Of a DNA stretch of 64,000 nucleotides, positions 28,801 to 37,030 are shown one piece after another. A program made the position numbers and the translations under genes. The DNA is taken from positions 868,001 to 932,000 of the forward strand of contig CAVYHJ010000002.1 in assembly GCA_963768165.1 (NCBI GenBank), read 5' to 3'. The notes under the pieces were generated by a model that searched no databases, had not been told where the DNA came from, and worked only from the letters and a program-made list of their open reading frames with translations. Within the stretch, counting starts at the first letter, position 1. Each line of letters starts with the position of its first letter. Source of the DNA: CAVYHJ01 sp963768165 [NCBI: uncultured bacterium]. Lineage in GTDB: Bacteria > UBP4 > UBA4092.

Positions 28801-28929
28801 TACAGGGTCAGGGTTCGGAGAAAGTTGTGTCCAAGCGGGAGTTTGCGCCTGCGTTGGATAAGGTAAGTAGAGAAAAAAGATGGATATTACCGAAGTAACG
28901 AATATCGAGAATCGTAGAACTATTTTCAT
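25846..28929 (-). CDS. Giant secreted Kelch-PKD protein
   Basis: 1027 residues from the ATG at 28929; AGGAGG ends 9 bp before it, while it directly abuts the ATG at 28938, which decides the start. Signal peptide to ~30. Six Kelch repeats (~40-400), each with H(T/S)AVYD..NN.M.IFGG and ..NDVWVLS, form a beta-propeller. Then comes a PKD domain (~410-490, FVPLQVQFTDTSANNPTSWI). The ~530-residue C-terminal part is homologous to that of the protein at 29308-32478: a VFNLEDYNSGG module, a CBM-like sandwich (VYPNLLANSTF, IYVDEIQIINAAP) and an ending NFGDATLFP. Extracellular or surface binding, not enzymatic as far as seen. Confidence 0.78.
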   Translation of the reverse strand: MKIVLRFSIFVTSVISIFFLYLPYPTQAQTPAWTQLSPNPDPVYGLPTTRVLHSAVYDVTNNKMTIFGGTPEDNVTYLNDVWVLSTANGLGGTSAWKQLNPHPDSDYGYPPIRGSHTAVYDTANNQMIIFGGYNGNGNFLNDTWVLSTANGLGGTSAWKQLNPHPDKTYGYPSIRRNHTAVYDTTNNRMIIFGGYNGTLTNDVWYLNDVWVLNNANGQGGTPTWTQLFPTGSTPATRCYHSAVYDNTNNQMIIFGGDNNGTYLNDVWVLSNANGLEGTPVWTQITTTGSTPIARLEHTAVYGAANNRMTIFGGSTTSQNGFPVPTNDVWVLSTANGLGGTSAWTQITTTGSTPTARLEHTAVYDATNNRMTIFGGVNFTLGEPYYFNDVWVLSTANGISTTPSAGFYAVPTSGFVPLQVQFTDTSANNPTSWIWSFGDGGTSTTENPSYSYTSAGAFTVQLIVSNAYGTSTATLSNYIYTISTVELPPILSNPPSLKAFIGVGLTTVFNLEDYNSGGLGNSYSLPTDFLSLGTTSGSYESQAIYNAATTGTNTYQISNDVGTSSASGLVKYSTYGIRKLPHVGLTPGSSWDVNLENYTYDTSGIALPLSFGNPTALYISDLSSVTAYWVNNSVIRITSLQSFSGAVDVDVTASPNATAPFGSDVDVERIQVYPNLLANSTFSTSNDTSTWMPEIPLGKSTLAAQQWTSSYIDAAGTQAKGIWKFTFTDASSGVKATPVISDWINITNGQWYTFRIRLVADIPNNSHQAFLYGFTNYPESGTQTDIVGNGFFGVPTVWTWQEAPLLAHGSGTTGYPQFQFKAGGAGSIYVDEIQIINAAPALMQARSNTHSHYLYGQFTTGTDTTGWGQELYPGAGSAPEISVDHGLVLNFAGAGVGTTAQEGIKWTANNGVQGPLHAYSFPDNVGHQVGAQLTLSIVSGNFNTLGIVLVAAYGAQTAGDQDIDNLIAAAGVGALVSGNYYAIGEALYPYSQGQFGVRSDAPGVLEINNADVNVDNDDPNFGDATLFP

Positions 28930-28974
28930 AGCACTCATCCTCCTGATGCATTTTATTATACTATTTATGGTTAA

Positions 28975-29025
28975 TCTCTACTATAGCAGTGGGATATTGA
29001 AGTCATTTCCTTACAAAATATTTTT
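28975..29025 (-). promoter_or_regulatory. Upstream element shared with the 4-kb glycosidase gene
   Basis: Minus-strand reading: AAAAATATTTTGTAAGGAAATG, a spacer, CCCACTGCTATAGTAGAGA, 46-96 bp upstream of the 28929 start. Compare 7401-7447: nearly identical blocks in the same order and spacing. This suggests a common promoter or regulator for secreted giants. The gap 28930-29307 otherwise holds only the hairpin listed next. Confidence 0.45.
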
Positions 29026-29171
29026 ATTAAAATGGAGGGACTTTGTAGATTATTGATTTTATTGGAGATATTTTTTCTACCGTAGAGACTTCCAAGGGCG
29101 TCTGGAATAGAAAAGAGGTTATTCCCGATGCCAATGCTCCAACACATGCGGTTGTAATTATGTTCAGGTCT

Positions 29172-29214
29172 GGAGTAATACCTAGGAGGGTCATCCCCTA
29201 CTGGGTATTACTCC
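29172..29214 (-). terminator. Hairpin downstream of the SBBP gene
   Basis: GGAGTAATACC (29172-29182) pairs with GGTATTACTCC (29204-29214), an 11-bp stem with a 21-nt loop, ~94 bp beyond the stop of the minus-strand SBBP gene. A late terminator or an intergenic repeat; no T-tract follows. Confidence 0.35.
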
Positions 29215-29307
29215 TAATATCTCCCCTAATATAGCCAAATTCACAGTTGGAGTTTATCCGGATAAAACGCAACCGGAAGTTTTAATTTTCAGGAGATATC
29301 TTGTTAC

Positions 29308-32300
29308 TCACGGGAACAGGGTCGCATCCCCGAAATTGGGGTCATCGTTGTCCATGCCAACATCCACGTCTGTGACCATCAAAATACCCGATTGATCACT
29401 GCGAATCCCAAATTGTCCTTGATAGTACGGATTGATGGCATTCCCTTCGGCAAAATAATCTCCACTATTCAATATGCCGACTCCGGCGGAAGCGATTAAG
29501 TTACTCGGCGGTATAGCAATATTCTGTTGACCCTCGGTTTGTACACCATAGGCTGCCAATAGAACAATACCCAAAGAGTTAAAATTACCGGACAGTTTCG
29601 CCAGGGTTAACCGAACGTCAACATCACGATTCAGGTTGACCGGTATCGAATAGGCATTGCCCTGTCCCTGTACACCATTATTGGCAGTCCATTTAATCCC
29701 TTTTTGCGAGCTGCCAGAACCTGCGCCCGTAAAGTCTAATATCAATCCATTATTAATCGAGATACTTGGTGCGCTTCCCGCGCCATTGTATAATTCCTGT
29801 CCCCAACCGGTTGTGTCGTATCCCGCGGTAAATTGACCATAAAAGTAATGGTAATAAGGATTACTGCGTGCTTGGGCTAATGCCGGTGCGGCATTAATTA
29901 TTTGTACCTCATCAACGTATATACTTCCCGTTCCTCCGCTTTTGAGTTGGAATTGCGGGTAACCAGTAGTGCTACTGCCATGCGCCAATAAGGGCGCTTC
30001 CTGCCAAGTCCACACGGTGGGTACGCCAAACAATATATTCCCGACAATATCCGTCTGCGTTCCCGCGCCGGGATAGTTCGTATACCCATACAAGAAAGCC
30101 GAATGGCTGTTGTTGGGAGTATCCGCTACTAAACGAATTCTGAAGGTGTACCATTGACCGTCGGTGATATGGATCCAGTTGGAGACAGTGGGTGTTGCTT
30201 TTACACCGTTAGTGGTATCCGCAAAAATAAATTGCCAGACTCCGTTGGCTTGAGTGCCCGCCGAATCTGTATAACTGGAAATCCATTGTTGTGATGCCAT
30301 CGTTGATCGACCGGGCGGAATTTCCATGGGTGACCATGCCGTTGTATCACTCCCGGTATCAAAAGAACCGTGAGCTAATAAATTGGGATATACCCGAACG
30401 CGCTCTTTATCCATATCCGTGTATGGGGGACTCGATAAAGAGGACGCAATCACATCCACACTGACTGGGTTACCCGAAGTGAATCCGGAAAGAGCGGTAA
30501 TACTGATACTGGTACTATCCAGCCAGGTGGCATTGACCAAACTTGGATCACTGACAATCAGTGCGCTCACATTTCCAAAAGAATTTGGATAAAATGGATA
30601 TGGCATTGGTGACACATCCACATGCGCACTGGAAAGGACCGGACCCGATTCATTGAGTGTATAACTTGCTACGTTAATATTCCAGGAAGAACCGGGATTT
30701 AATCCAATGGCGGGAAGTTTCTGAATCTTGAAGTAAGAATATTTCACTAAATTACTTGCCGTACTGGATTCAATGGTGTTATTCATTTCATAGACATTGG
30801 TTCCTACCGTCGAGGTAGGATATTGTGCTTGATACACCAGACTCCCGGTTAAGGTAGTTAACGTTAGAAAACTGGACACGATTGAATAATTTGTAGCGAC
30901 AGCTCCTGAATTGTAATCGGAAAGATCAAAAACTGAATCGAGAGATTGATCAAGAAACAATTTTAAAGAAGGGACGGTGGTAAATTGCGGTGGATTGGTC
31001 GCTAATGCTGTTACGAAAACATTTTGGAATCCTTTAAGAGTTGTGTCATAAGCATTGGCGGTTACCGGGAAATTAGGCGATGAGGTGATTCCGGTAACAT
31101 AAGCGTCGCCGAAAGAATCCACAGCTATCCCATTCCCTTCATCCGCCCCGTTTGCACCGAGATAGGTTGAATAGGCCAATGAGGATACACCGGAAGAATT
31201 CGTGGCGATTTTACTGACAAAAGCCGGCGCGCCATTATTCGTTGTCTCCAATCCATTCGCCGTAACTGGAAAATCATTGGAATATGTATATCCAGTAACA
31301 TAAGCATTGCCGAAAGAATCCACCGCGATTCCAGTGCCATAATCTCCGCCGCTTCCGCCAAGATAGGTCGAATAGTATAAAGACGCTTTCCCGGAAGCCT
31401 TCGTATTGATTCTACTCACAAAGGCGATATTTCCGCCGGAAGTATTTTTATTCAATGTCTGAAAAGCGTTGGCTGTGACAGGAAAATCAGTTGACCCTGT
31501 CTGTCCCGTGATATATGCATTACCATATTCATCAACAGCAATACCATTCCCTTGATCCCCATTACTCCCACCCAGGTAAGTTGAATAAACGAGGGAAGTT
31601 TTACCGGATGAATCTGTGGCGATTTCACTCATAAAAGCGTTTGAAAAATTCAGAATGGTATCGTAAGCATTGGAGGTAACAGGAAAATTTCCCGATTGAG
31701 TATTTCCCGTGATATAGGCATTACCATTGGTATCTACAGCAATTGCGTAAGCGGCATCTATATTATTTCCGCCCAGAAAGGTGGAATATACCAGAGATGA
31801 TTTCCCGGGTAAGGTTGTATCAATTTTACTAACAAAGGCTGGCGCACCATTAAATATCGTTTCCAAACCATTTGACGTTATTGGAAAATCGGCAGAACCG
31901 GTGTATCCTGCGACATACGCAAACCCCGATATATCTACAGCAATTCCCGTGGCTTGGTCCCCGCCACTGCCACCCAAAAAAGTAGAATAAAGCAAAGAAG
32001 TACCCGTTGAATTTAATTCGCTTACAAAGGCTTCACTATTACTTCCTCCGATAAAGGTTGTACTCAAAGCATTGGAGGTAACGGGGAAATTGGGTGACAA
32101 GGTGTATCCGGTGACAAAGGCATCCCCTGCCGAATCTATGGCGATTCCATAACCTTCATCATCAATGCTTCCCCCTAAATAAGTTGAATAAAGCAGGGCA
32201 CTCCCGCTGGCATTCAATTTACTCACAAAAACATTGCTATTGGTACTACTACGTAAAGTCGTACTAAAACCAGTCGGTGAGACTGGAAAATCGTGCGAAT

Positions 32301-32478
32301 CGGTATACCCCGTGATATAGGCGTTACCTGCTGAATCTATAGCTATTCCCTGTCCAAAATCCGTGACATTTCCGCCAAGAAAGGTGGAATAGAGCAATGA
32401 GCCTGACCATGCCACACTGACCAGAGAAATGATACAAATGATACAAAGGAATAAAATTAGAAATAGTTTGTTATTCAT
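29308..32478 (-). CDS. Giant secreted SBBP-repeat protein
   Basis: 1056 residues from the ATG at 32478: AAGGAG lies 9 bp upstream and the signal peptide (MNNKLFLILFLCIICIISLV) starts there; the frame extends 25 codons upstream without either. Seven SBBP propeller repeats (~28-440), each LxYSTxLGG...GIA(I/V)D..GNAY(I/V)TG.T.S.(D/N)FPVT. The C-terminal ~600 residues match the Kelch-PKD protein: VFDLSDYNSGA module, VYPNLLAHGSFDTGSDT, IYVDEVQIINAAP and the terminal NFGDATLFP. Probably exported and surface-bound or released; likely adhesion or carbohydrate binding. The two genes share orientation and a common origin of their C-terminal halves. Confidence 0.78.
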   Translation of the reverse strand: MNNKLFLILFLCIICIISLVSVAWSGSLLYSTFLGGNVTDFGQGIAIDSAGNAYITGYTDSHDFPVSPTGFSTTLRSSTNSNVFVSKLNASGSALLYSTYLGGSIDDEGYGIAIDSAGDAFVTGYTLSPNFPVTSNALSTTFIGGSNSEAFVSELNSTGTSLLYSTFLGGSGGDQATGIAVDISGFAYVAGYTGSADFPITSNGLETIFNGAPAFVSKIDTTLPGKSSLVYSTFLGGNNIDAAYAIAVDTNGNAYITGNTQSGNFPVTSNAYDTILNFSNAFMSEIATDSSGKTSLVYSTYLGGSNGDQGNGIAVDEYGNAYITGQTGSTDFPVTANAFQTLNKNTSGGNIAFVSRINTKASGKASLYYSTYLGGSGGDYGTGIAVDSFGNAYVTGYTYSNDFPVTANGLETTNNGAPAFVSKIATNSSGVSSLAYSTYLGANGADEGNGIAVDSFGDAYVTGITSSPNFPVTANAYDTTLKGFQNVFVTALATNPPQFTTVPSLKLFLDQSLDSVFDLSDYNSGAVATNYSIVSSFLTLTTLTGSLVYQAQYPTSTVGTNVYEMNNTIESSTASNLVKYSYFKIQKLPAIGLNPGSSWNINVASYTLNESGPVLSSAHVDVSPMPYPFYPNSFGNVSALIVSDPSLVNATWLDSTSISITALSGFTSGNPVSVDVIASSLSSPPYTDMDKERVRVYPNLLAHGSFDTGSDTTAWSPMEIPPGRSTMASQQWISSYTDSAGTQANGVWQFIFADTTNGVKATPTVSNWIHITDGQWYTFRIRLVADTPNNSHSAFLYGYTNYPGAGTQTDIVGNILFGVPTVWTWQEAPLLAHGSSTTGYPQFQLKSGGTGSIYVDEVQIINAAPALAQARSNPYYHYFYGQFTAGYDTTGWGQELYNGAGSAPSISINNGLILDFTGAGSGSSQKGIKWTANNGVQGQGNAYSIPVNLNRDVDVRLTLAKLSGNFNSLGIVLLAAYGVQTEGQQNIAIPPSNLIASAGVGILNSGDYFAEGNAINPYYQGQFGIRSDQSGILMVTDVDVGMDNDDPNFGDATLFP

Positions 32479-32583
32479 AAGAAGCTCCTTAGGATATTGG
32501 ATTTTTGGATCAACCGTCGTGATAATAGTACCAGTAAATATTATATCACTCAATCAATTTTAGGAAAGGTATTCCAACCTAAA

Positions 32584-34269
32584 TTAGTATCCAAGGGCAA
32601 GACCATCTTTGCGCGGGTCGGAACCGCCGAGTAAAGTACCATTTTCAGAATCGAGCATTATCCCCTGATAACCGCCATAACCGTGAGAATCTTCTTCAAC
32701 GCGATGTCCTTTTTGCCGGAGTTGTTCACGAATGGATTCAGGGATGGAAGGTTCTATGGAAATCCATCCGCCGTTTATCATTTTTTCTCCACTGGGTTCC
32801 TGAGACCCGTCATGCCGGACTCGGGGGACATCTCCTGCCAATTGTGGATCCATTTTAAAATCAATTATGTTACACAAAATTTGAACTTGTCCTTGCGGTT
32901 GAAACACTCCGCCAATCACACCAAAACTGAAAAATGGTTTTCCCTCTTTGGTAACAAACGCTGGAATAATGGTATGAAAAGGCCGTTTGTGCGGCATGAG
33001 GCAATTGGGATGAGCGGGGTTAAGAGAAAATCCGCGTCCCCGGTTTTGTAAAGCGAAACCCAAATCACCGGGAACCATCCCAGACCCAAAGGAATGATAA
33101 ATACTTTGAATCAGGGAAACACAATTTCTCTCCTTGTCAACAACCGTCACATAAACCGTATCTTTTCCAATTTCGAGTTCCGAGTTTAGAGTTTCTGGTT
33201 GAAGAGCGCAATCCATGTCAATTTGTTCTCTTTGCTTTTGGGCGTACTCTTTGGAAATGAGTTCTTTTATCGGGACTTGGGAGAACTCCGGGTCGGCGTA
33301 ATATTTCGCGCGGTCGGCATACGCTAACTTTTTGGCTTCTGCAAAAAGATGGATATAGTCAGCAGAGTTATGCCCCAGAGAAGCGATGTCGAATAGTTCC
33401 AGAATGTTTAACATTTCAAGAACGGTGATGCCTTGCCCGTTGGGTGGGATTTCCCAGACTTCATATCCACGATAATCCACGGCAATAGGATTTACCCAGG
33501 TGGATGTGTGGTCCAAGAAATCTTGTTTTGTGAAATAACCGCCATTCGCCTGCGAGTATTGCAAAATCTTATCGGTGATATCCCCGCGATAAAACTCTCC
33601 TTTTCCATAATCACCGATGAGCCGGAGTGTTTTCGCCAGTTGGGGATTGCGGAACATTTCACCTGCACGGGGAGCGCGACCTTGGGGAAGAAAGGTTTGC
33701 GCGCTGGTATCCCATGCGCGTAATTTTTCTTCGCAGGATTGCCAGTCACGGGAGATAATTTCCGTGACAGGGAACCCGATTTCCGCATAAGTGATGGCGG
33801 GAGAAAGCAATTCTTTCAAAGTTTTTTTCCCAAAACGGGAATTTAGTTGTTGCCAGCCGTCCACGCAACCGGGGACAGTCCAAGTCAGCGGACCAATATC
33901 CGGCATAATAACCTCATCACATCCCTCTCCTTGGTAAGGAGAGGACGTCGTTTTTAGTCCTTGACTGTGAACTTTTTCGATGGTGAGGTCATAAGGCGCG
34001 CGCCCGCTGGCGTTTAGTCCGTAAAGTTTTTGTGATTTATTGTCCCAGACAATGGCGAATAAATCTCCGCCAATCCCGCAGGATTCCGGTTCAACAACAC
34101 CCAACATGGCATTCGCAGCGATGGCCGCATCAACGGCATTTCCACCGCGTTTGAGGATGTCCAATCCGGTTGTGACAGCCAATGGCTGGGAGGTGGCAAC
34201 CATGCCGTTTTTAGAAACCGCCACAGAACGGGTGCGAAAGTGATTTTTGGAATGGAATTCGTTATTCAT
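32584..34269 (-). CDS. Gamma-glutamyltranspeptidase-like Ntn hydrolase
   Basis: 561 residues covering the full GGT fold. Large subunit: GMVATSQPLAVTTGLDILKRG, GGNAVDAAIAANAMLGVVEP, CGIGGDLFAIV. The autocleavage/nucleophile Thr is in GKDTVYVTVVD (T371), then NCVSLIQSIYHSFGSGM and FGVIGGVFQPQGQVQ. No signal peptide, as in the cytoplasmic YwrD-like group rather than periplasmic Ggt. The enzyme splits gamma-glutamyl bonds of glutathione or related compounds, but this subgroup is poorly characterised. Residues ~105-120 (SSPYQGEG) come from a palindromic repeat lying inside the gene. Divergent from nadA. Confidence 0.85.
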   Translation of the reverse strand: MNNEFHSKNHFRTRSVAVSKNGMVATSQPLAVTTGLDILKRGGNAVDAAIAANAMLGVVEPESCGIGGDLFAIVWDNKSQKLYGLNASGRAPYDLTIEKVHSQGLKTTSSPYQGEGCDEVIMPDIGPLTWTVPGCVDGWQQLNSRFGKKTLKELLSPAITYAEIGFPVTEIISRDWQSCEEKLRAWDTSAQTFLPQGRAPRAGEMFRNPQLAKTLRLIGDYGKGEFYRGDITDKILQYSQANGGYFTKQDFLDHTSTWVNPIAVDYRGYEVWEIPPNGQGITVLEMLNILELFDIASLGHNSADYIHLFAEAKKLAYADRAKYYADPEFSQVPIKELISKEYAQKQREQIDMDCALQPETLNSELEIGKDTVYVTVVDKERNCVSLIQSIYHSFGSGMVPGDLGFALQNRGRGFSLNPAHPNCLMPHKRPFHTIIPAFVTKEGKPFFSFGVIGGVFQPQGQVQILCNIIDFKMDPQLAGDVPRVRHDGSQEPSGEKMINGGWISIEPSIPESIREQLRQKGHRVEEDSHGYGGYQGIMLDSENGTLLGGSDPRKDGLALGY

Positions 34270-34348
34270 AATTCAAAATTGACCTTACCATAAATTGACT
34301 GGAGTGTGAAAGAGGCATAAAATAGATATAGCAAAACGAGGTAAGTTT

Positions 34349-35482
34349 ATGGCCCATCTAACAGCAAGTACAAATTGTGGCATTGAATATGACGTCTTGA
34401 ATAACGCGACTCTTCCCGATGAATATAAACAGTTGTCGGAAGAGGTGCTGGATAGGCGTATTTCCGAGTCGAGAGCGAAGCTGGGTGAGCGGTTGGTGAT
34501 TTTGGGACATCATTACCAAAGGGATGAAATTATCAAATTTGCCGATTACCGCGGGGATTCTTTGAAACTGGCACAGTTGGCGGCGCAACGCAAAGAAGCA
34601 GAGTTTATTGTATTTTGCGGGGTGCATTTCATGGCGGAAGCCGCCGATATTCTCAGCGCCGACCATCAAATTACCATTCTCCCCAACATGGAAGCCGGTT
34701 GTTCGATGGCGGACATGGCGAATATCGGACAGGTGGAAAATTGCTGGCAGGAATTGGAAGAAGCCGGTGTCACCGATGTTATTCCTATCACCTATATTAA
34801 TTCTGCTGCCGACCTCAAAGCCTTTGTCGGGAAACATGGCGGATCGGTCTGCACATCATCCAATGCCAAAGCCGTGGTTACCTGGGCACTGACGCAAGGC
34901 AAGAGAATTTTGTTTTTCCCTGACCAGCATTTGGGACGGATTACTTCTTACAGTTTAGGAATCCCGCTATCGGATATGGTACTCTGGAATCCGTTTGAAT
35001 ATATGGGGGGATATGAGCCAAGTGAGTTACAAAAATCCAAAGTGATTTTGTGGAGAGGGCATTGTTCCGTCCACGCGCGATTTAAAATAGAACAGATTGA
35101 AAAAGCTAGAAAAGAATATCCGGGGATACGGGTGATTGTCCATCCTGAATGTACCTTTGATGTGGTGCAAGCCGCCGATGAATATGGTTCCACAGAATTG
35201 ATTTATAAACGAGTGAAAGAATCTCCGGCGGGTTCCCAATGGGCGGTAGGCACGGAAGTCAATCTCGTCAATCGGATGCAGGAAGAAATGCCGGATAAAT
35301 TAATTTTCTGTCTCGATCCGATTGTATGTCCGTGCTCCACCATGTACCGAATCCATCCTTCCTATCTCTGCTGGGTATTGGAAAATCTGGTACAAGGCAG
35401 AGTGGTTAATCGAATCAAAGTCCCCGATGAGATTAAGCAATATTCCAAGATGGCACTTGATAGGATGTTGGCGATTAAGTAA
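34349..35482 (+). CDS. nadA: Quinolinate synthase
   Basis: 377 residues, typical NadA. It condenses iminoaspartate with dihydroxyacetone phosphate to quinolinate in NAD synthesis, using a 4Fe-4S cluster. Motifs: LVILGHHYQRDEI, ADYRGDSL, VFCGVHFMAEAA, the cluster ligands C118 (EAGCSMADM), C268 (HPECTFDVV) and C327/C329 (DPIVCPCSTMYR), plus SSNAKAVV and FFPDQHLG. Complete and probably functional. nadB and nadC are not in the window. Confidence 0.95.
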   Translation: MAHLTASTNCGIEYDVLNNATLPDEYKQLSEEVLDRRISESRAKLGERLVILGHHYQRDEIIKFADYRGDSLKLAQLAAQRKEAEFIVFCGVHFMAEAADILSADHQITILPNMEAGCSMADMANIGQVENCWQELEEAGVTDVIPITYINSAADLKAFVGKHGGSVCTSSNAKAVVTWALTQGKRILFFPDQHLGRITSYSLGIPLSDMVLWNPFEYMGGYEPSELQKSKVILWRGHCSVHARFKIEQIEKARKEYPGIRVIVHPECTFDVVQAADEYGSTELIYKRVKESPAGSQWAVGTEVNLVNRMQEEMPDKLIFCLDPIVCPCSTMYRIHPSYLCWVLENLVQGRVVNRIKVPDEIKQYSKMALDRMLAIK

Positions 35483-35490
35483 CCTACCTT

Positions 35491-35856
35491 TTATTTTTTA
35501 TCCAAATCCGAATGAAAACCTATTTGACGTTTGGGTGGCACGGGTTTAACCATGAGACCCCGGATGGCAGAAATTAATGCCTGAATCGCGGTATCATGGG
35601 TTTGAAGTTTCTTTTCCAACTGGGATAATTTCTTTGCCAATTCCCGGTGTTCACCCGCCAATTGTCGCAGTTTAACAAAAGCTCTCACCACAAAGACACT
35701 GACTTCCACCGCCTTGGGACTGTTTAACACGGATGCCACCATGATAGCCCCATGTTCCGTAAAGGCATAGGGTAATGTAGGTGAGTATTTCAATCGTTCG
35801 AGGTGGTCACAATTTGTGACCGCCTCTTGTTGGCATTGGCTATTATGATACAACAA
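35491..35856 (-). pseudogene. ORF6N-domain protein remnant (5'-truncated)
   Basis: Only the C-terminal two thirds of an ORF6N (phage antirepressor-like) protein is present: LPYAFTEHGAIMVASVLNS, VFVVRAFVKLRQL, a coiled coil (REL AKKLSQLEKKLQTHD without the space) and the usual tail PPKRQIGF. The DNA-binding N-terminus that begins HTIRGQ... in relatives is missing, and the first ~25 residues here (starting MLYHNSQCQQEA) only partly match. Probably a decayed mobile gene; expression is doubtful. Confidence 0.6.
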
Positions 35857-35939
35857 AATATGATGAGATTAAATATTATTCCAAACTTACTTGAATGATA
35901 CTATTTATTGTATAATTGTTTCGTAGAAAAGGAATATTT

Positions 35940-36326
35940 ATGCAAACGGAAGCCATTCGATACTTACAAAATGCCAAACAAATACTCAAGCAGATAAAGA
36001 TTGAGGATAATACTTATCTTGACGTCAAACCTGTTCGTGAAGCATTCGGCACAGCCTATCTTGCAGTTCTTGAAGCTGTAAACGAAGTCTTATTTAAAAA
36101 AGGATTCACAAAAAAGGATCTACCTAAGTCAGTAGAAGCCTACCGGATTGCCCTACAAAAACATGTTACGGTTCATAACGGCAAACTGCTCAGGGAATTT
36201 GACAAACTCTATGATGCTTTACATATCGCGGGATACTATCGTGGTTTAATCTATGACGTTCCTGCCGTTAAAGATTATTTCAAAGCCACCCAATCCTTTA
36301 TCGAAAAATTAGAAAAAACAAAATAA
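35940..36326 (+). CDS. DUF5618/HEPN-like small helical protein
   Basis: 128 residues from ATG 35940 (AAAGGAAT upstream; the frame also runs back to 35916). All-helical: AIRYLQNAKQILKQIKIEDN, VREAFGTAYLAVLEAVNEVL, LREFDKLYDALHIAGYYRGL, ending Lys-rich. It resembles DUF5618 proteins, which have a HEPN-like four-helix layout; relatives often sit beside nucleotidyltransferase or ORF6N-type genes, and an ORF6N remnant lies just upstream here. An R-x4-6-H RNase motif is not evident. Function unknown. Confidence 0.6.
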   Translation: MQTEAIRYLQNAKQILKQIKIEDNTYLDVKPVREAFGTAYLAVLEAVNEVLFKKGFTKKDLPKSVEAYRIALQKHVTVHNGKLLREFDKLYDALHIAGYYRGLIYDVPAVKDYFKATQSFIEKLEKTK

Positions 36327-36374
36327 GTCTAGTTGGGAAAAGTTAACCAGGATAGCATCTGGAAAATGCTACAA

Positions 36375-36995
36375 ATGAATCATGTTAAAAGTATTCTATT
36401 AAGCTTCTTATTTCTCCTTTTACTGCCCGCATTATGTTTTGCCGATACCGGTTTACCCATGATTATCGTGGGGATGCCATACTTAATATTACTATTGATT
36501 CCAATCATATTCATCGAATCCTATGTATTTCAAAAAGAATTAAAATTAGGTTATAAAAGGCTTTTCAAGGCAGTCGGTTTGGCAAATATCGCATCCACCC
36601 TGGCGGGGTATCCCTTATCCTGGATAATTCTCTTTGGAGTAGAACTTCTAACCACCGGGTTATATGCGTTTTTTATCGGCAGCAGATCTCCTCATTACAA
36701 TAGATTTTGGGAAACAATTTTAAATATCATTGGATTTGTCTTAAGCGCTGCATGGCTTATTCCCTGGAATATAGAAACTGAAGGATATTGGATGATTCCT
36801 TTGGCAATGAGCATTGGTCTGATACCAGCATATTATATTTCAGTTTACATGGAAAGTCGTGTAATTCAAAAGTATTTTAGAGAAGATTATGAAACTTTTC
36901 AGAAAATCAAACCTATCTGCCGAAAAGCAAATATGTACAGTTACCTGTTTCTAATTATAGTTTTGGGTATAACAGTAATATCTCATTATCTTTAA
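36375..36995 (+). CDS. Integral membrane protein of unknown function
   Basis: ~206 residues with a probable signal-like first segment (SILLSFLFLLLLPALCFADTG) and five to six further hydrophobic segments. ATG 36375 is favoured by GGAA 11 bp upstream; the frame reaches back to 36333. A charged loop (SRVIQKYFREDYETFQ) lies before the last helix. No family was recognised; the layout resembles small Fe-S-less membrane proteins seen beside stress genes, but no function is claimed. Confidence 0.6.
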   Translation: MNHVKSILLSFLFLLLLPALCFADTGLPMIIVGMPYLILLLIPIIFIESYVFQKELKLGYKRLFKAVGLANIASTLAGYPLSWIILFGVELLTTGLYAFFIGSRSPHYNRFWETILNIIGFVLSAAWLIPWNIETEGYWMIPLAMSIGLIPAYYISVYMESRVIQKYFREDYETFQKIKPICRKANMYSYLFLIIVLGITVISHYL

Positions 36996-37030
36996 AGACG
37001 CACGCTAATAAACATGCTAAAATCTCTCAG

